Shown here piece after piece: positions 14,259 to 21,976 of a DNA stretch of 30,008 nucleotides. Every line of letters starts with the position of its first letter. Position 1 is the first letter of the stretch. The stretch lies in assembly GCA_964549635.1 (NCBI GenBank), contig CAZJVJ010000013.1, positions 1 through 30,008 of the forward strand. The letters run 5' to 3'. The DNA comes from VGNY01 sp964549635 (GTDB taxonomy: Bacteria; Chloroflexota; Dehalococcoidia; GIF9; UBA5629). The translations under genes were made by a program, and so were the position numbers. A model generated the notes under the pieces. It searched no databases and was not told the origin of the DNA. It saw only the letters and a list, made by a program, of their open reading frames with translations.

Positions 14259-15059
14259 ATGGAACCGATAAAAGTATTACTTCACGGAGCTCTAGGCAAG
14301 ATGGGTAGGGAGGTCACAGCTGCAATATGTCGCGACCCGGAATTGGAGATGGTCGGTGGGGTTGACATTAAAGCGACTGAAGAATATCTTGTTTTGCCAG
14401 ATACCTCTAGAAAGGTGCCACTTTCTACGAATTTGGACTCACTACTCAAAGTTTGCCAGCCCAGGGTACTAGTGGACTTCTCCATAGCTGAGGCCTCAAT
14501 GGCAGCGGCCCGACTTGCCCTTCAACAGGGTGTTAACGTAGTCATAGGCACATCCGGAATTACAGATGATAACCTTAAAGAAATCGAGCAACTGTGTAAA
14601 GCCAACAAAGCGGGTGCGGTTGTTGCTCCTAACTTTGCTTTAGGTTCGGTGGTCCTACTTCATCTGGCTAGGATTGCAGCCAGGTTTTTCGAACATGCTG
14701 AGATTATCGAGTTGCACCATCATGAAAAGGCTGATGCTCCATCAGGGACAGCCTTAGCTACTGCTAGGGAAATGGTCAAGTCGCGAGGCAAACCATTCAG
14801 TTATCCGTTGACTAAAAAGGAAACCATCAGTGGCACCAGGGGTGGACAGGTTGACGGTGTAGCCATCCATAGCGTAAGATTATTAGGCCTCCTGGCCAGT
14901 CAAGAAGTTATCTTCGGAGCACTGGGACAGACATTGAGCCTAAGGCACGATACTATAAGTCGTGAGTGCTATATGCCCGGCATTATTATGGCTATAAAAG
15001 AAGTAGTGAAGCGAGAAGGCTTGGTTGTTGGGCTGGACGGCTTGTTAGGTTTAAGGTAA
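14259..15059 (+). CDS. dapB: 4-hydroxy-tetrahydrodipicolinate reductase (DapB)
   Basis: This enzyme reduces 4-hydroxy-tetrahydrodipicolinate with NAD(P)H to tetrahydrodipicolinate in the diaminopimelate/lysine pathway. With the ATG at 14259 it has 266 residues, the usual length. A Rossmann motif HGALGKMG lies at 9-16, VDFSIAEAS at 72-80, GTSGIT near 97-102 and APNFALGSVVL at 123-133. The catalytic/substrate loop has His153/His154, Lys157 and SGT at 162-164. IHSVRLLGLLASQEVIFG near the end is also typical. An in-frame TTG at 14226 would add 11 residues, but GAAGGGG at 14244-14250 is positioned for the ATG. It stands with asd and dapA, so the first steps specific to the pathway are encoded together. 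Confidence 0.95.
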   Translation: MEPIKVLLHGALGKMGREVTAAICRDPELEMVGGVDIKATEEYLVLPDTSRKVPLSTNLDSLLKVCQPRVLVDFSIAEASMAAARLALQQGVNVVIGTSGITDDNLKEIEQLCKANKAGAVVAPNFALGSVVLLHLARIAARFFEHAEIIELHHHEKADAPSGTALATAREMVKSRGKPFSYPLTKKETISGTRGGQVDGVAIHSVRLLGLLASQEVIFGALGQTLSLRHDTISRECYMPGIIMAIKEVVKREGLVVGLDGLLGLR

Positions 15060-15063
15060 ATAA

Positions 15064-16095
15064 ATGAAAGGATATAATGTAGCTATAGTGGGCGCCACCG
15101 GAATGGTGGGACGGGAGTTTATCAAGGTGCTGCAGCAGCGGCATTTTCCTATTTCTTCAATGCACCTATATGCATCGGACCGATCGGCGGGCAAAAAACT
15201 TTTTCTGGGTCACCAGGAGGTTGAGGTTAAGGAAACCAGCCCTGACTCGTTCCATAATATCGATATTGCGCTTTTTTCTGCCGGCTCTGAGATCAGCCGC
15301 TATTTTTCGCCTATCGCTGCCAAGGCTGGGGCTCTAGTTATTGATAATAGCGCTGCCTTCAGGATGGAGCCAAATGTTCCTCTAGTTGTCCCTGAAATAA
15401 ACCCTGAGGATATAAGGTGGCACGAAGGAATCATCGCCAATCCGAATTGTTCTACTATTCAGATGGTGGTAGCTCTTTATCCGTTACATAAGGTTAACCC
15501 GATCAAAAGGATTGTCGTATCCACCTATCAGTCAGTGTCAGGCACAGGTGCAGCAGCCATGGAAGAATTGACCAAACAGACTAAATTAGTGTTGGAAGGG
15601 CAGAATGTAGTTCCCCATGTTTATCCACATCAAATCGCATTCAATTTGCTGCCAGAAATAGATGTTTTTCTGGATAATGGCTATACCAAGGAAGAATTGA
15701 AGATGGTTGAGGAAACCCGAAAAATAATGCACGCCAGTGACATTGCCATATCAGCAACCTGTGTTAGAGTCCCTGTGTTTATCGGCCATAGCGAGGCGAT
15801 AAACGTCGAGTTCACTGACCCCATGAGCCCTGAAGAGGCAAGGAGAATATTAGCTCAGGCCCCCGGTGTGAAAGTACTGGACGATCCAAGTGTTAGTCTG
15901 TATCCCATGCCCTGGCTGGCTGCCGGTTCAGACGATGTCTATGTAGGGCGTATCCGGGCAGATGCCTCTCATCCCAAGGGATTGGTGATGTGGGTGGTGG
16001 CTGATAACCTTCGCAAGGGTGCTGCTCTCAATGCTGTCCAGATTGCCGAGGAGGCAGTGAGGCGGGGTTGGGTTAAAAGGAAAACTAGACTTTAA
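15064..16095 (+). CDS. asd: aspartate-semialdehyde dehydrogenase
   Basis: This enzyme reduces aspartyl-4-phosphate to aspartate-4-semialdehyde with NADPH, the branch point to lysine/DAP, threonine and methionine. The 343-residue protein has a Rossmann motif GATGMVGREF at 10-19 and an active-site stretch NPNCSTIQMV with the nucleophile Cys129. It also has SVSGTGAAAMEEL at 156-168, Arg235 in RVPVF and catalytic His242 in GHSEAI. It starts 4 bases after the dapB stop with AAGG just before that stop as a weak SD, so translation is probably coupled. Together with dapB and dapA it provides the substrate and the next two steps. Confidence 0.95.
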   Translation: MKGYNVAIVGATGMVGREFIKVLQQRHFPISSMHLYASDRSAGKKLFLGHQEVEVKETSPDSFHNIDIALFSAGSEISRYFSPIAAKAGALVIDNSAAFRMEPNVPLVVPEINPEDIRWHEGIIANPNCSTIQMVVALYPLHKVNPIKRIVVSTYQSVSGTGAAAMEELTKQTKLVLEGQNVVPHVYPHQIAFNLLPEIDVFLDNGYTKEELKMVEETRKIMHASDIAISATCVRVPVFIGHSEAINVEFTDPMSPEEARRILAQAPGVKVLDDPSVSLYPMPWLAAGSDDVYVGRIRADASHPKGLVMWVVADNLRKGAALNAVQIAEEAVRRGWVKRKTRL

Positions 16096-16121
16096 GATTT
16101 TAAAGCTGTCGGGAGGTTAAA

Positions 16122-17018
16122 ATGAAGCAATTCGGTCGTTTGCTGACAGCAATGGTTACTCCCTTTGATGACATTGGAAAGGTAGATTATTCGCAAGCAA
16201 AAAAGTTAGCCCGAGCTCTGCTTGATTCTGGTAGTGATGGACTGGTAGTCTCAGGTACCACTGGTGAATGCCCGACTCTTACACGTGAAGAAAAGTTACG
16301 ACTTTTTGCCGAGATAAAGGAAGCTATCGGTAATCGGGGTGCGGTTATAGCCGGCACCGGCAGTTATAGTACCGCAGATAGTATTGAGCTGACCAGAGAG
16401 GCGGAAAAAACTGGCGTTGATGGCTGTCTTCTCGTGGTGCCTTATTATAATCGTCCCACCCAGGACGGTTTGTATGAACATTTCAAAGCAATAGCAGAAG
16501 CAACCACCTTACCATGTATCCTCTATAATGTACCTGGACGCACTGTTACTAATTTGGCTGCTGAAACGTGTATTAAGCTCAGCCAGATCGATAATATTAT
16601 TGGGGTAAAAGAAGCTAGCGGCAATCTTGAGCAAATAGCCAGAATTATAGATGGGACCGGCAAAGAGTTCCTGGTTTACAGTGGTAACGATGGCGATACT
16701 TTTCCCGTCCTCTGTCTTGGTGGTTACGGTGTTATCAGCGTGGTTTCTCATCTAGTAGGTCTTCAATTTAAGCGGATGATAGAGGATTACGTCAAGGGAG
16801 ATGTTCAAAAAACAGCAGCGACGCATCGCAATTTGTTGCCGCTGATAAGTGCGCTCTTCGTTGTGGCAAATCCAATGCCAGTTAAGTACGCCTTAAATTA
16901 TTTAGGCTTTCGGGTTGGAAAGCCGCGCCTGCCACTTACTGAGCCTGACGAGAAGTCGAAAACTGTTATTGAGCAGACTTTGAAAAAGTACAAGATTGAT
17001 TTACCAATAGGCGGCTAA
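16122..17018 (+). CDS. dapA: 4-hydroxy-tetrahydrodipicolinate synthase (DapA)
   Basis: DapA condenses pyruvate with aspartate semialdehyde to give 4-hydroxy-tetrahydrodipicolinate. The 298-residue TIM-barrel protein has GTTGE at 45-49 with the pair Thr46/Thr47, YYNRP at 108-112, catalytic Tyr135 in the LYNVPGR motif and Schiff-base Lys163 in GVKEASGN, matching the known DapA Tyr/Lys pair. The SD GGGAGG at 16111-16116 is 5 bases from the ATG. It is the last gene of the rpsO-pnp-dapB-asd-dapA run. Related aldolases (NAL, KDG aldolase) share the fold, but the context makes DapA the clear choice. Confidence 0.96.
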   Translation: MKQFGRLLTAMVTPFDDIGKVDYSQAKKLARALLDSGSDGLVVSGTTGECPTLTREEKLRLFAEIKEAIGNRGAVIAGTGSYSTADSIELTREAEKTGVDGCLLVVPYYNRPTQDGLYEHFKAIAEATTLPCILYNVPGRTVTNLAAETCIKLSQIDNIIGVKEASGNLEQIARIIDGTGKEFLVYSGNDGDTFPVLCLGGYGVISVVSHLVGLQFKRMIEDYVKGDVQKTAATHRNLLPLISALFVVANPMPVKYALNYLGFRVGKPRLPLTEPDEKSKTVIEQTLKKYKIDLPIGG

Positions 17019-17019
17019 G

Positions 17020-17228
17020 TTAACCATTGGTTTCCCTCTCTTCACCCGAGAAAAACGCCTCCTCTAGCATATCCATAAACATACCGTCAATTGGTTCGAG
17101 CCCGTAGTCTCTGATTATTCTGTCCAGGTCTTCCGGGTCAATTTCATCCGCGCATCTGGCAAAGGGTCCACTAATAGTTAATATAATCGAGAAAAGCGGA
17201 TTTCTCTTGCTGTCTAACCGATGAAGGC
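17020..17228 (-). other. coding-looking open frame without a normal start codon
   Basis: On the minus strand a frame is open from inside the end of purA through this gap and ends at TAA 17022-17020, two bases from the dapA stop. Its translation looks like a real acidic protein end (for example DEIDPEDLDRIIRDYG and DMLEEAFFSGEE). However, no ATG, GTG or TTG occurs in frame upstream, other than three ATGs very near its 3' end. It could be a decayed gene, a gene cut by a frameshift, one with an unusual start (ATT/ATA), or chance. I recognise no family. Confidence 0.3.
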
Positions 17229-18512
17229 CTATATTACCTTCCTGACCATTATAGCCTGGTCGCGGCTGGGGCCAACAGAGATGATACTTACAGGGCAGGA
17301 GAGAAGCTCTTCCACTCGTGCTATATAGCGGCGGGCCTGTATTGGTAGCTGTTCGGCGTGACGAATGCCGCTTGTTTCCGTTTGCCAGCCGGGCAGTTCC
17401 TCATAGACGGGCTGACAGTTATTTAGGATTGCTGTGTCGCTAGGGAAGTCCTTAAGCAAAGTCCCGTTATATTTGTAGGCGGTGCATATTTTTACTGAAT
17501 CGAGTGCATCAAGGATGTCCAAGCGAGTCACCACTATATTAGTGAATCCGTTGACCCGCACGCTGAAACGTCCCGCGACGGCATCGAACCAGCCACACCG
17601 CCTAGGTCTACCGGTGGTGGCACCATATTCATGAGCTCGTTCCCTGATGAAGTCACCGATTTTATCCTTTAACTCTGTGGGCAGGGGCCCACCACCAACA
17701 CGGGTAGTGTAAGCCTTGAAGACACCGATGATTTGGTCAATTTGTCTAACGCTTATTCCGGAACCTGTAGCGCTCCCCGAGGCCAGAGGCGAGGATGATG
17801 TCACATATGGATATGTGCCGAAGTCTGGGTCAAGCATTGTGCCTTGAGCACCTTCAAGTAAGATCGTCTGTTTTCGCTGGATTAAGTCGTGAAGAATCGG
17901 GCCGACATCCTTGATAAAGGGCGCTAACTTTTCCCCGTAGTAGCAATATTGCTCATAAATTTCTTTCAGGGATAATGGTGGAGCATTGTATATTTTGGTT
18001 ATAATGGCATTTTTAAATTCCAGGATTGAGCTAAGTCGCGTGTAGAATTCCTTCTTATTCAGCAAATCGCAGGTACGGAGTCCGAGGCGCGCTATCTTGT
18101 CAGCAAAAACAGGTCCTATGCCTTTACGCGTGGTGCCTAAAGCGCCTTTGCCGCGTCTTTCCTCTTCCAATCCATCCAGAAGGATATGATAAGGCATTAT
18201 CAAGTGTGCCCTGTCACTGATGAGGAGATAACTGGTATCAACACCGTGCTTCTGTATCTCGTTAACCTCTTCGAGGAGGACAGCCGGGTTAATTGCCACC
18301 CCGTTACCAATTATGCAGATTACACCTGGATGAAAAATGCCTGATGGTATGAGGTGTAGCCTGAACTCTCCGTAAGGATTGATGACGGTATGTCCAGCAT
18401 TATCGCCCCCGGAAAAGCGTACTACGGCCTTTGCCTTTTCAGCCAGGAGGTCAACAATTTTCCCTTTGCCCTCGTCTCCCCACTGGGCGCCGATAACCGC
18501 AATAACTGACAT
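17229..18512 (-). CDS. purA: adenylosuccinate synthase (PurA)
   Basis: PurA joins IMP and aspartate using GTP to make adenylosuccinate, the first step from IMP to AMP. The 427-residue protein has the P-loop-like QWGDEGKGK at 10-18 with catalytic Asp13, GGDNAGHTV at 35-43 with catalytic His41, GTTRKGIGP, EGAQGTMLD, and the loop GATTGRPRRCGWFDAVA near 310-326. Its length is normal. The ATG at 18512 has only a weak purine stretch (GAAAAG) upstream. It lies 74 bases after a small membrane protein gene in the same direction, so it may be the last gene of the inositol-lipid transcript or have its own promoter. Confidence 0.96.
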   Translation of the reverse strand: MSVIAVIGAQWGDEGKGKIVDLLAEKAKAVVRFSGGDNAGHTVINPYGEFRLHLIPSGIFHPGVICIIGNGVAINPAVLLEEVNEIQKHGVDTSYLLISDRAHLIMPYHILLDGLEEERRGKGALGTTRKGIGPVFADKIARLGLRTCDLLNKKEFYTRLSSILEFKNAIITKIYNAPPLSLKEIYEQYCYYGEKLAPFIKDVGPILHDLIQRKQTILLEGAQGTMLDPDFGTYPYVTSSSPLASGSATGSGISVRQIDQIIGVFKAYTTRVGGGPLPTELKDKIGDFIRERAHEYGATTGRPRRCGWFDAVAGRFSVRVNGFTNIVVTRLDILDALDSVKICTAYKYNGTLLKDFPSDTAILNNCQPVYEELPGWQTETSGIRHAEQLPIQARRYIARVEELLSCPVSIISVGPSRDQAIMVRKVI

Positions 18513-18586
18513 CTTTTCGGTAAACTTGGTCTAAATTTGGAAGGGCGGAAGTAGAAATCGAACGTTTTGCGCGTGAGCTTTGGAGC

Positions 18587-18781
18587 TTATATTCGCGACA
18601 TATAATTTTTGCCCCACACATAGAGCAAAGCGCCGCCACCTACAATCCATACGACCAGCCCAATAATTATTACCCAGGCGATGTTCAAAATACCGGATAA
18701 AAAGATACTTCCAAGCACCATCCACAATAAAGCCACGATGCTAAGAGCAGTGAGGCTCCATTCAAAGACTTTGTCCTTCAA
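18587..18781 (-). CDS. small two-helix membrane protein
   Basis: This 64-residue protein is almost entirely two hydrophobic helices (about 9-31 and 34-56), with charged ends (MKDK at the start, KNYMSRI at the end). The TTG start overlaps the TGA stop of the phosphatidyltransferase (TTGA), and GGAGGTG lies 9 bases upstream within that gene, so it is translationally coupled to it. I recognise no family; tight coupling suggests a membrane partner of the lipid enzyme, which is inference only. Confidence 0.7.
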   Translation of the reverse strand: MKDKVFEWSLTALSIVALLWMVLGSIFLSGILNIAWVIIIGLVVWIVGGGALLYVWGKNYMSRI

Positions 18782-19392
18782 GTTTTTTCACCTCCGTTTT
18801 TTGTCTTTTTCCATACATATACTAGCCGTTGACTCACCGTAACAAAACCAAGGACTACCAGAATCAATAAAGCTAACAGAATACTAAATTTGTAGAAATG
18901 GCCTAAAAACAGCCCTAGCGCTAATATTATAACTCTCTCGGCCCTGGTAAACAAACCGACTGGGCAATCTATACCGAGTCCTTCAGCTCTGGCTCTTACA
19001 TAGCTGGTAAGGAAAGAGCTGACCAGTGCCAGGAAAATCAGCATTATCTCAAGGAAGTCGCTGCTCCTTAGGTATAATACTAGAATCCCCAGAAGTATTA
19101 TTGCATCAGATATTCGGTCCGATGTGGAATCTAACAGGGCACCGAAGCGAGTGACCTGATTGGTGAGGCGAGCTAGTGCTCCATCAAGCAGGTCGAATAG
19201 ACCTGAGAGCAGAACCAATAGTCCGCCTATGAGGAGATGGTGAGTGGCGATAGCCCCAGCGGCGATAGTGCTAATTGCTAGTCCAATCCAAGTCAAAGTA
19301 TTGGGCTTTAGGCGGCTTTTTTTCATTATTGACATCAATGGTTCGGTAATCAGGCGGGCAGTATTCTTTCGAAATTCAGACAAACCTATCAT
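18778..19392 (-). CDS. CDP-alcohol phosphatidyltransferase, probably phosphatidylinositol phosphate synthase
   Basis: This integral membrane enzyme transfers a phosphatidyl group from CDP-diacylglycerol to an alcohol. The 204-residue protein has about six hydrophobic segments and a complete family motif: Asp67, Asp70-Gly71, Ala74-Arg75, Gly84, Asp88 and Asp92, with the spacing D-x2-DG-x2-AR-x8-G-x3-D-x3-D. The conserved SYVRARAEGLGI segment follows. The class also includes phosphatidylglycerophosphate synthases. The preference for inositol-3-phosphate is inferred from the operon, which has inositol-phosphate synthase first and a PimA-like glycosyltransferase second. The ATG at 19392 lies 11 bases after the glycosyltransferase stop. 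The next small membrane protein starts on this gene's stop codon. Confidence 0.85.
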   Translation of the reverse strand: MIGLSEFRKNTARLITEPLMSIMKKSRLKPNTLTWIGLAISTIAAGAIATHHLLIGGLLVLLSGLFDLLDGALARLTNQVTRFGALLDSTSDRISDAIILLGILVLYLRSSDFLEIMLIFLALVSSFLTSYVRARAEGLGIDCPVGLFTRAERVIILALGLFLGHFYKFSILLALLILVVLGFVTVSQRLVYVWKKTKNGGEKT

Positions 19393-19403
19393 CCAAGTGT
19401 TTC

Positions 19404-20528
19404 CTACTTTTGGCTTTTGAGCAAGTTAATGTAGCATTCCATTACCTGGCGGGCAATATTCGCCCAGCTGTATTTCTCGGCCTTGTTTCTTCCCCTGGTC
19501 CCCATCTGCTGGCGCAGGTGTTTATCTTCAAGCAGAGTTAGCAAGGCATGGGCTAATGAATCATCATTTCGGGGTGGTACCAGTAATCCCTCTTCCCTGT
19601 CAGTTAATACATTGACATATCCTTCAATCCTGGTGGCAATTACTGGCTTACCACACGCCATAGCTTCTAATAGGACTATACCGAAGCTTTCACCACCTGT
19701 AGCCGGGGCACAAAAAATATCGGCTGTGCGGTAATATGACGGCAACTCACTGCTGGGAACAAATCCGGTGAACACTACATTATTAGCTAACCCCAATTCT
19801 GTGACTGCCCTTTCATATTTGAAGCGCAATACAGTACCAGGCCCAACAACGATAAGCCTAAAATTCGGAAAGCGCTGCTTGATCTTTGCGCAGGCATTTA
19901 TGAGGTGCCCTAGACCTTTTCGTTGCTCAAGCCGACCAACAAAAAGGATATTCACTTTGCCGTCGATAAATTCTTTTCTCTTGGGACCGTCTAGCGAAAA
20001 ATGGTTGATGTCAACGCCGTTCGGGATAATAAGGTATTCGCCTGGAAGATGGCGGCTGACGTAGTCAAGTGCCGCTTTAGAGACAGCGATTTTGGTATGT
20101 AGTCTAAGTAACCATCTTCTTAAGATGGGTTTTCCTATCCAGTACATTCGTGGTTTGCTGTGGCAGGCGTGGAAAGTACCCACGTTTGGACACTCCGATT
20201 TGAGCAGGGCGCTTATTGATACCATGGGCGTGAAGGGTTCGTGGATATGGAGGATGTCAAAGTCCGCCTGAGCCAGGATTTCACCTACCTGGGCTGGGAG
20301 CCAGGGTGATATTGGGACACGTGCCACGGAGCCGCCAGAGGGAACCGGAATAGGTCTGCCTACGGGAGTAACCTCTTCTTCAAAGTATCGAGTCGCCCTT
20401 CTTAGGCATGGCGCTATGATTTTAACTTTATGCCCCCATTGGATAAAATGATGCGCCAAATAAGCTATGTGGTTTGTGACCCCGCCAGGGAAAGAATAAT
20501 CATACGGGCAAACTAGTCCGATTTTCAC
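19404..20528 (-). CDS. GT4-family glycosyltransferase, PimA-like
   Basis: This GT-B fold glycosyltransferase of family 4 has 374 residues. The N-terminal part CPYDYSFPGGVTNHI (7-21) strongly recalls phosphatidylinositol mannosyltransferase PimA. Further motifs are GTFH (117-120), IPNGVD (168-173), VGRLEQRKG (197-205) with the donor-phosphate Arg199/Lys204, and the GESFGIVLLEAMACGKPVI segment (279-297) with Glu280 and Glu288 that bind the sugar nucleotide. It starts with GTG at 20528, 39 bases after ino1, and precedes the phosphatidyltransferase by 11 bases. Given these neighbours it probably glycosylates a phosphatidylinositol lipid; the sugar (mannose or other) cannot be read from the sequence. 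Confidence 0.87.
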   Translation of the reverse strand: MKIGLVCPYDYSFPGGVTNHIAYLAHHFIQWGHKVKIIAPCLRRATRYFEEEVTPVGRPIPVPSGGSVARVPISPWLPAQVGEILAQADFDILHIHEPFTPMVSISALLKSECPNVGTFHACHSKPRMYWIGKPILRRWLLRLHTKIAVSKAALDYVSRHLPGEYLIIPNGVDINHFSLDGPKRKEFIDGKVNILFVGRLEQRKGLGHLINACAKIKQRFPNFRLIVVGPGTVLRFKYERAVTELGLANNVVFTGFVPSSELPSYYRTADIFCAPATGGESFGIVLLEAMACGKPVIATRIEGYVNVLTDREEGLLVPPRNDDSLAHALLTLLEDKHLRQQMGTRGRNKAEKYSWANIARQVMECYINLLKSQK

Positions 20529-20567
20529 CGTTGTACATCGCTAAACTTAGCAGTTCTTGTGTCCTGC

Positions 20568-21692
20568 TTAACCTTCCTTCGCCTCACCAGATATCTCAGG
20601 GAGGCAGATTGGGGTTTGTTGGTCTTTACCGGTTATGAAGTTCTCAAGGCGTCTTCTGGCCTCGTCATCAGAATACTGTATGGGTGGCGATTTCATGAAG
20701 TAGGCGCTGGGGGCTATAATTGCTCCAGCGAGACCTCTGTCAAGAGCTAGTTTACAACACCTTATAGCATCAATGACTACCCCAGCCGAGTTGGGGCTAT
20801 CCCAAACTTCCAGCTTAAGCTCTAGGTTCAAAGGCACATCGCCAAAGGTCCGCCCCTCCATCCTGATGTAGCAGAATTTGCGGTCAGCAAGCCATGGCAC
20901 GTAGTCGCTGGGACCGATATAGATGTTATCAGGTTCGATGTCATAATCCAGCTGAGAAGTTACAGCATTAGTTTTGGAGATCTTTTTTGACTCCAGACGC
21001 TCCCTTTCAAGCATGTTATAGAAATCAGTGTTGCCACCAAAGTTGAGCTGGTAGGTCCTTTCCAGCTTGACGCCGCGGTCCCGGAAAAGTTTGGTCAATA
21101 CACGGTGTGTTATAGTAGCCCCAACCTGGGATTTAATGTCATCCCCAATTACTGGTAACCCTGCTCTGGCGAAGCGGCTATACCAGTAGGGTTCACGAGC
21201 AATAAAGACTGGTATGCAGTTTATAAAGCCACAGCCAGCAGCTAGCACTTGTTCTATATACCACTTGGTGGCCTCCTCGCTACCTACTGGCAGAAAATTC
21301 ACCACCACATCTGTCTTGGTTTCCTTGAGGATATCGACTATATTAGCCGTGGATCCTGGTGACTTGGTGATAATTTGTGATAGATATTTCCCGAGCCCAT
21401 CGTGGGTCATTCCTCGGGCTACTTTGACGCCCGTGGTGGGCACGTCACAAAATTTGAAAGTATTGTTGGGCGGGGTGAAAATGGCTTCAGCTAGATCCTT
21501 GCCTACCTTGTTTTTATCTATGTCGAACGCTGCTACAAAGTTGATGCTGTTTACGTGATAGCCACCCAGGTTGATATGCATTAGCCCGGGCACGACCTCC
21601 CCCTCTTTTGCTTTTCTGTAGTAATAGACACCCTGAACGAGCGAAGAGGCGCAATTACCAACACCTATTATTGCCACATTTATCTTTCCCAT
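20568..21692 (-). CDS. ino1: inositol-3-phosphate synthase (myo-inositol-1-phosphate synthase)
   Basis: This enzyme converts glucose-6-phosphate to 1L-myo-inositol-1-phosphate (= 3-phosphate) with NAD as recycled cofactor. The 374-residue protein is of the short prokaryotic type known from Actinobacteria and some archaea. It has an N-terminal NAD-binding motif GVGNCASSLVQGV (11-23), VNFLPVGSEEATKWY (about 130-144), GDDIKSQVGATITHR with the conserved lysine in the centre, NFGGNTDFYNM, and LELKLEVWDSPNSAGVVIDAIR near residue 300. The ATG at 21692 has CGGAG upstream. It is the first gene of the operon leading to the glycosyltransferase and phosphatidyltransferase. Confidence 0.94.
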   Translation of the reverse strand: MGKINVAIIGVGNCASSLVQGVYYYRKAKEGEVVPGLMHINLGGYHVNSINFVAAFDIDKNKVGKDLAEAIFTPPNNTFKFCDVPTTGVKVARGMTHDGLGKYLSQIITKSPGSTANIVDILKETKTDVVVNFLPVGSEEATKWYIEQVLAAGCGFINCIPVFIAREPYWYSRFARAGLPVIGDDIKSQVGATITHRVLTKLFRDRGVKLERTYQLNFGGNTDFYNMLERERLESKKISKTNAVTSQLDYDIEPDNIYIGPSDYVPWLADRKFCYIRMEGRTFGDVPLNLELKLEVWDSPNSAGVVIDAIRCCKLALDRGLAGAIIAPSAYFMKSPPIQYSDDEARRRLENFITGKDQQTPICLPEISGEAKEG

Positions 21693-21757
21693 GGTATTAC
21701 TCCGTTCTTGTTTATCGTTAAGCTCGTAGACACAAGCTATGTCTTCAATCCGATAAA

Positions 21758-21772
21758 GTCACTTTTAGTGAC
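21758..21772. promoter_or_regulatory. inverted repeat, possible operator of ino1
   Basis: GTCACT and AGTGAC are separated by TTT, a perfect 6-bp dyad upstream of the inositol-lipid operon. It could bind a dimeric regulator or form a small hairpin. There is no regulator gene beside it; the function is inferred from position only. Confidence 0.25.
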
Positions 21773-21940
21773 CTAGCTCAGAATAATGGCAAGCAGACCC
21801 TTATAGCAACAATGTCACAACTCACCACTCAGCTCAGTCCATGAATTGACATGACTATTGAACTGATTTCTTTTCACATATTCTACTATTTTCTGTCCCG
21901 ACTCTCCACTACCTCCGCCATTCCAGAATGGTACATCTGC

Positions 21941-21970
21941 TTGTCTATATTATTCCCTTTATGGTATTTT
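21941..21970 (+). promoter_or_regulatory. candidate promoter giving a leaderless PHP transcript
   Basis: TTGTCT at 21941-21946, an 18-base spacer and TATTTT at 21965-21970, preceded by TG at 21962-21963, form an extended -10 promoter. Normal spacing places +1 near 21976-21977, on the GTG start codon. No SD sequence is present, in agreement with leaderless translation. Confidence 0.4.
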
Positions 21971-21976
21971 TGAATA

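Larger units (their letters stand above)
21693..21976. other. 284-bp divergent intergenic region between ino1 and the PHP gene
   Basis: No coding frame is convincing here. It contains a perfect inverted repeat, GTCACT 21758-21763, TTT, AGTGAC 21767-21772, some 65 bases upstream of ino1, and a promoter candidate for the PHP gene at its right end. No known riboswitch or tRNA is recognised. Confidence 0.45.
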
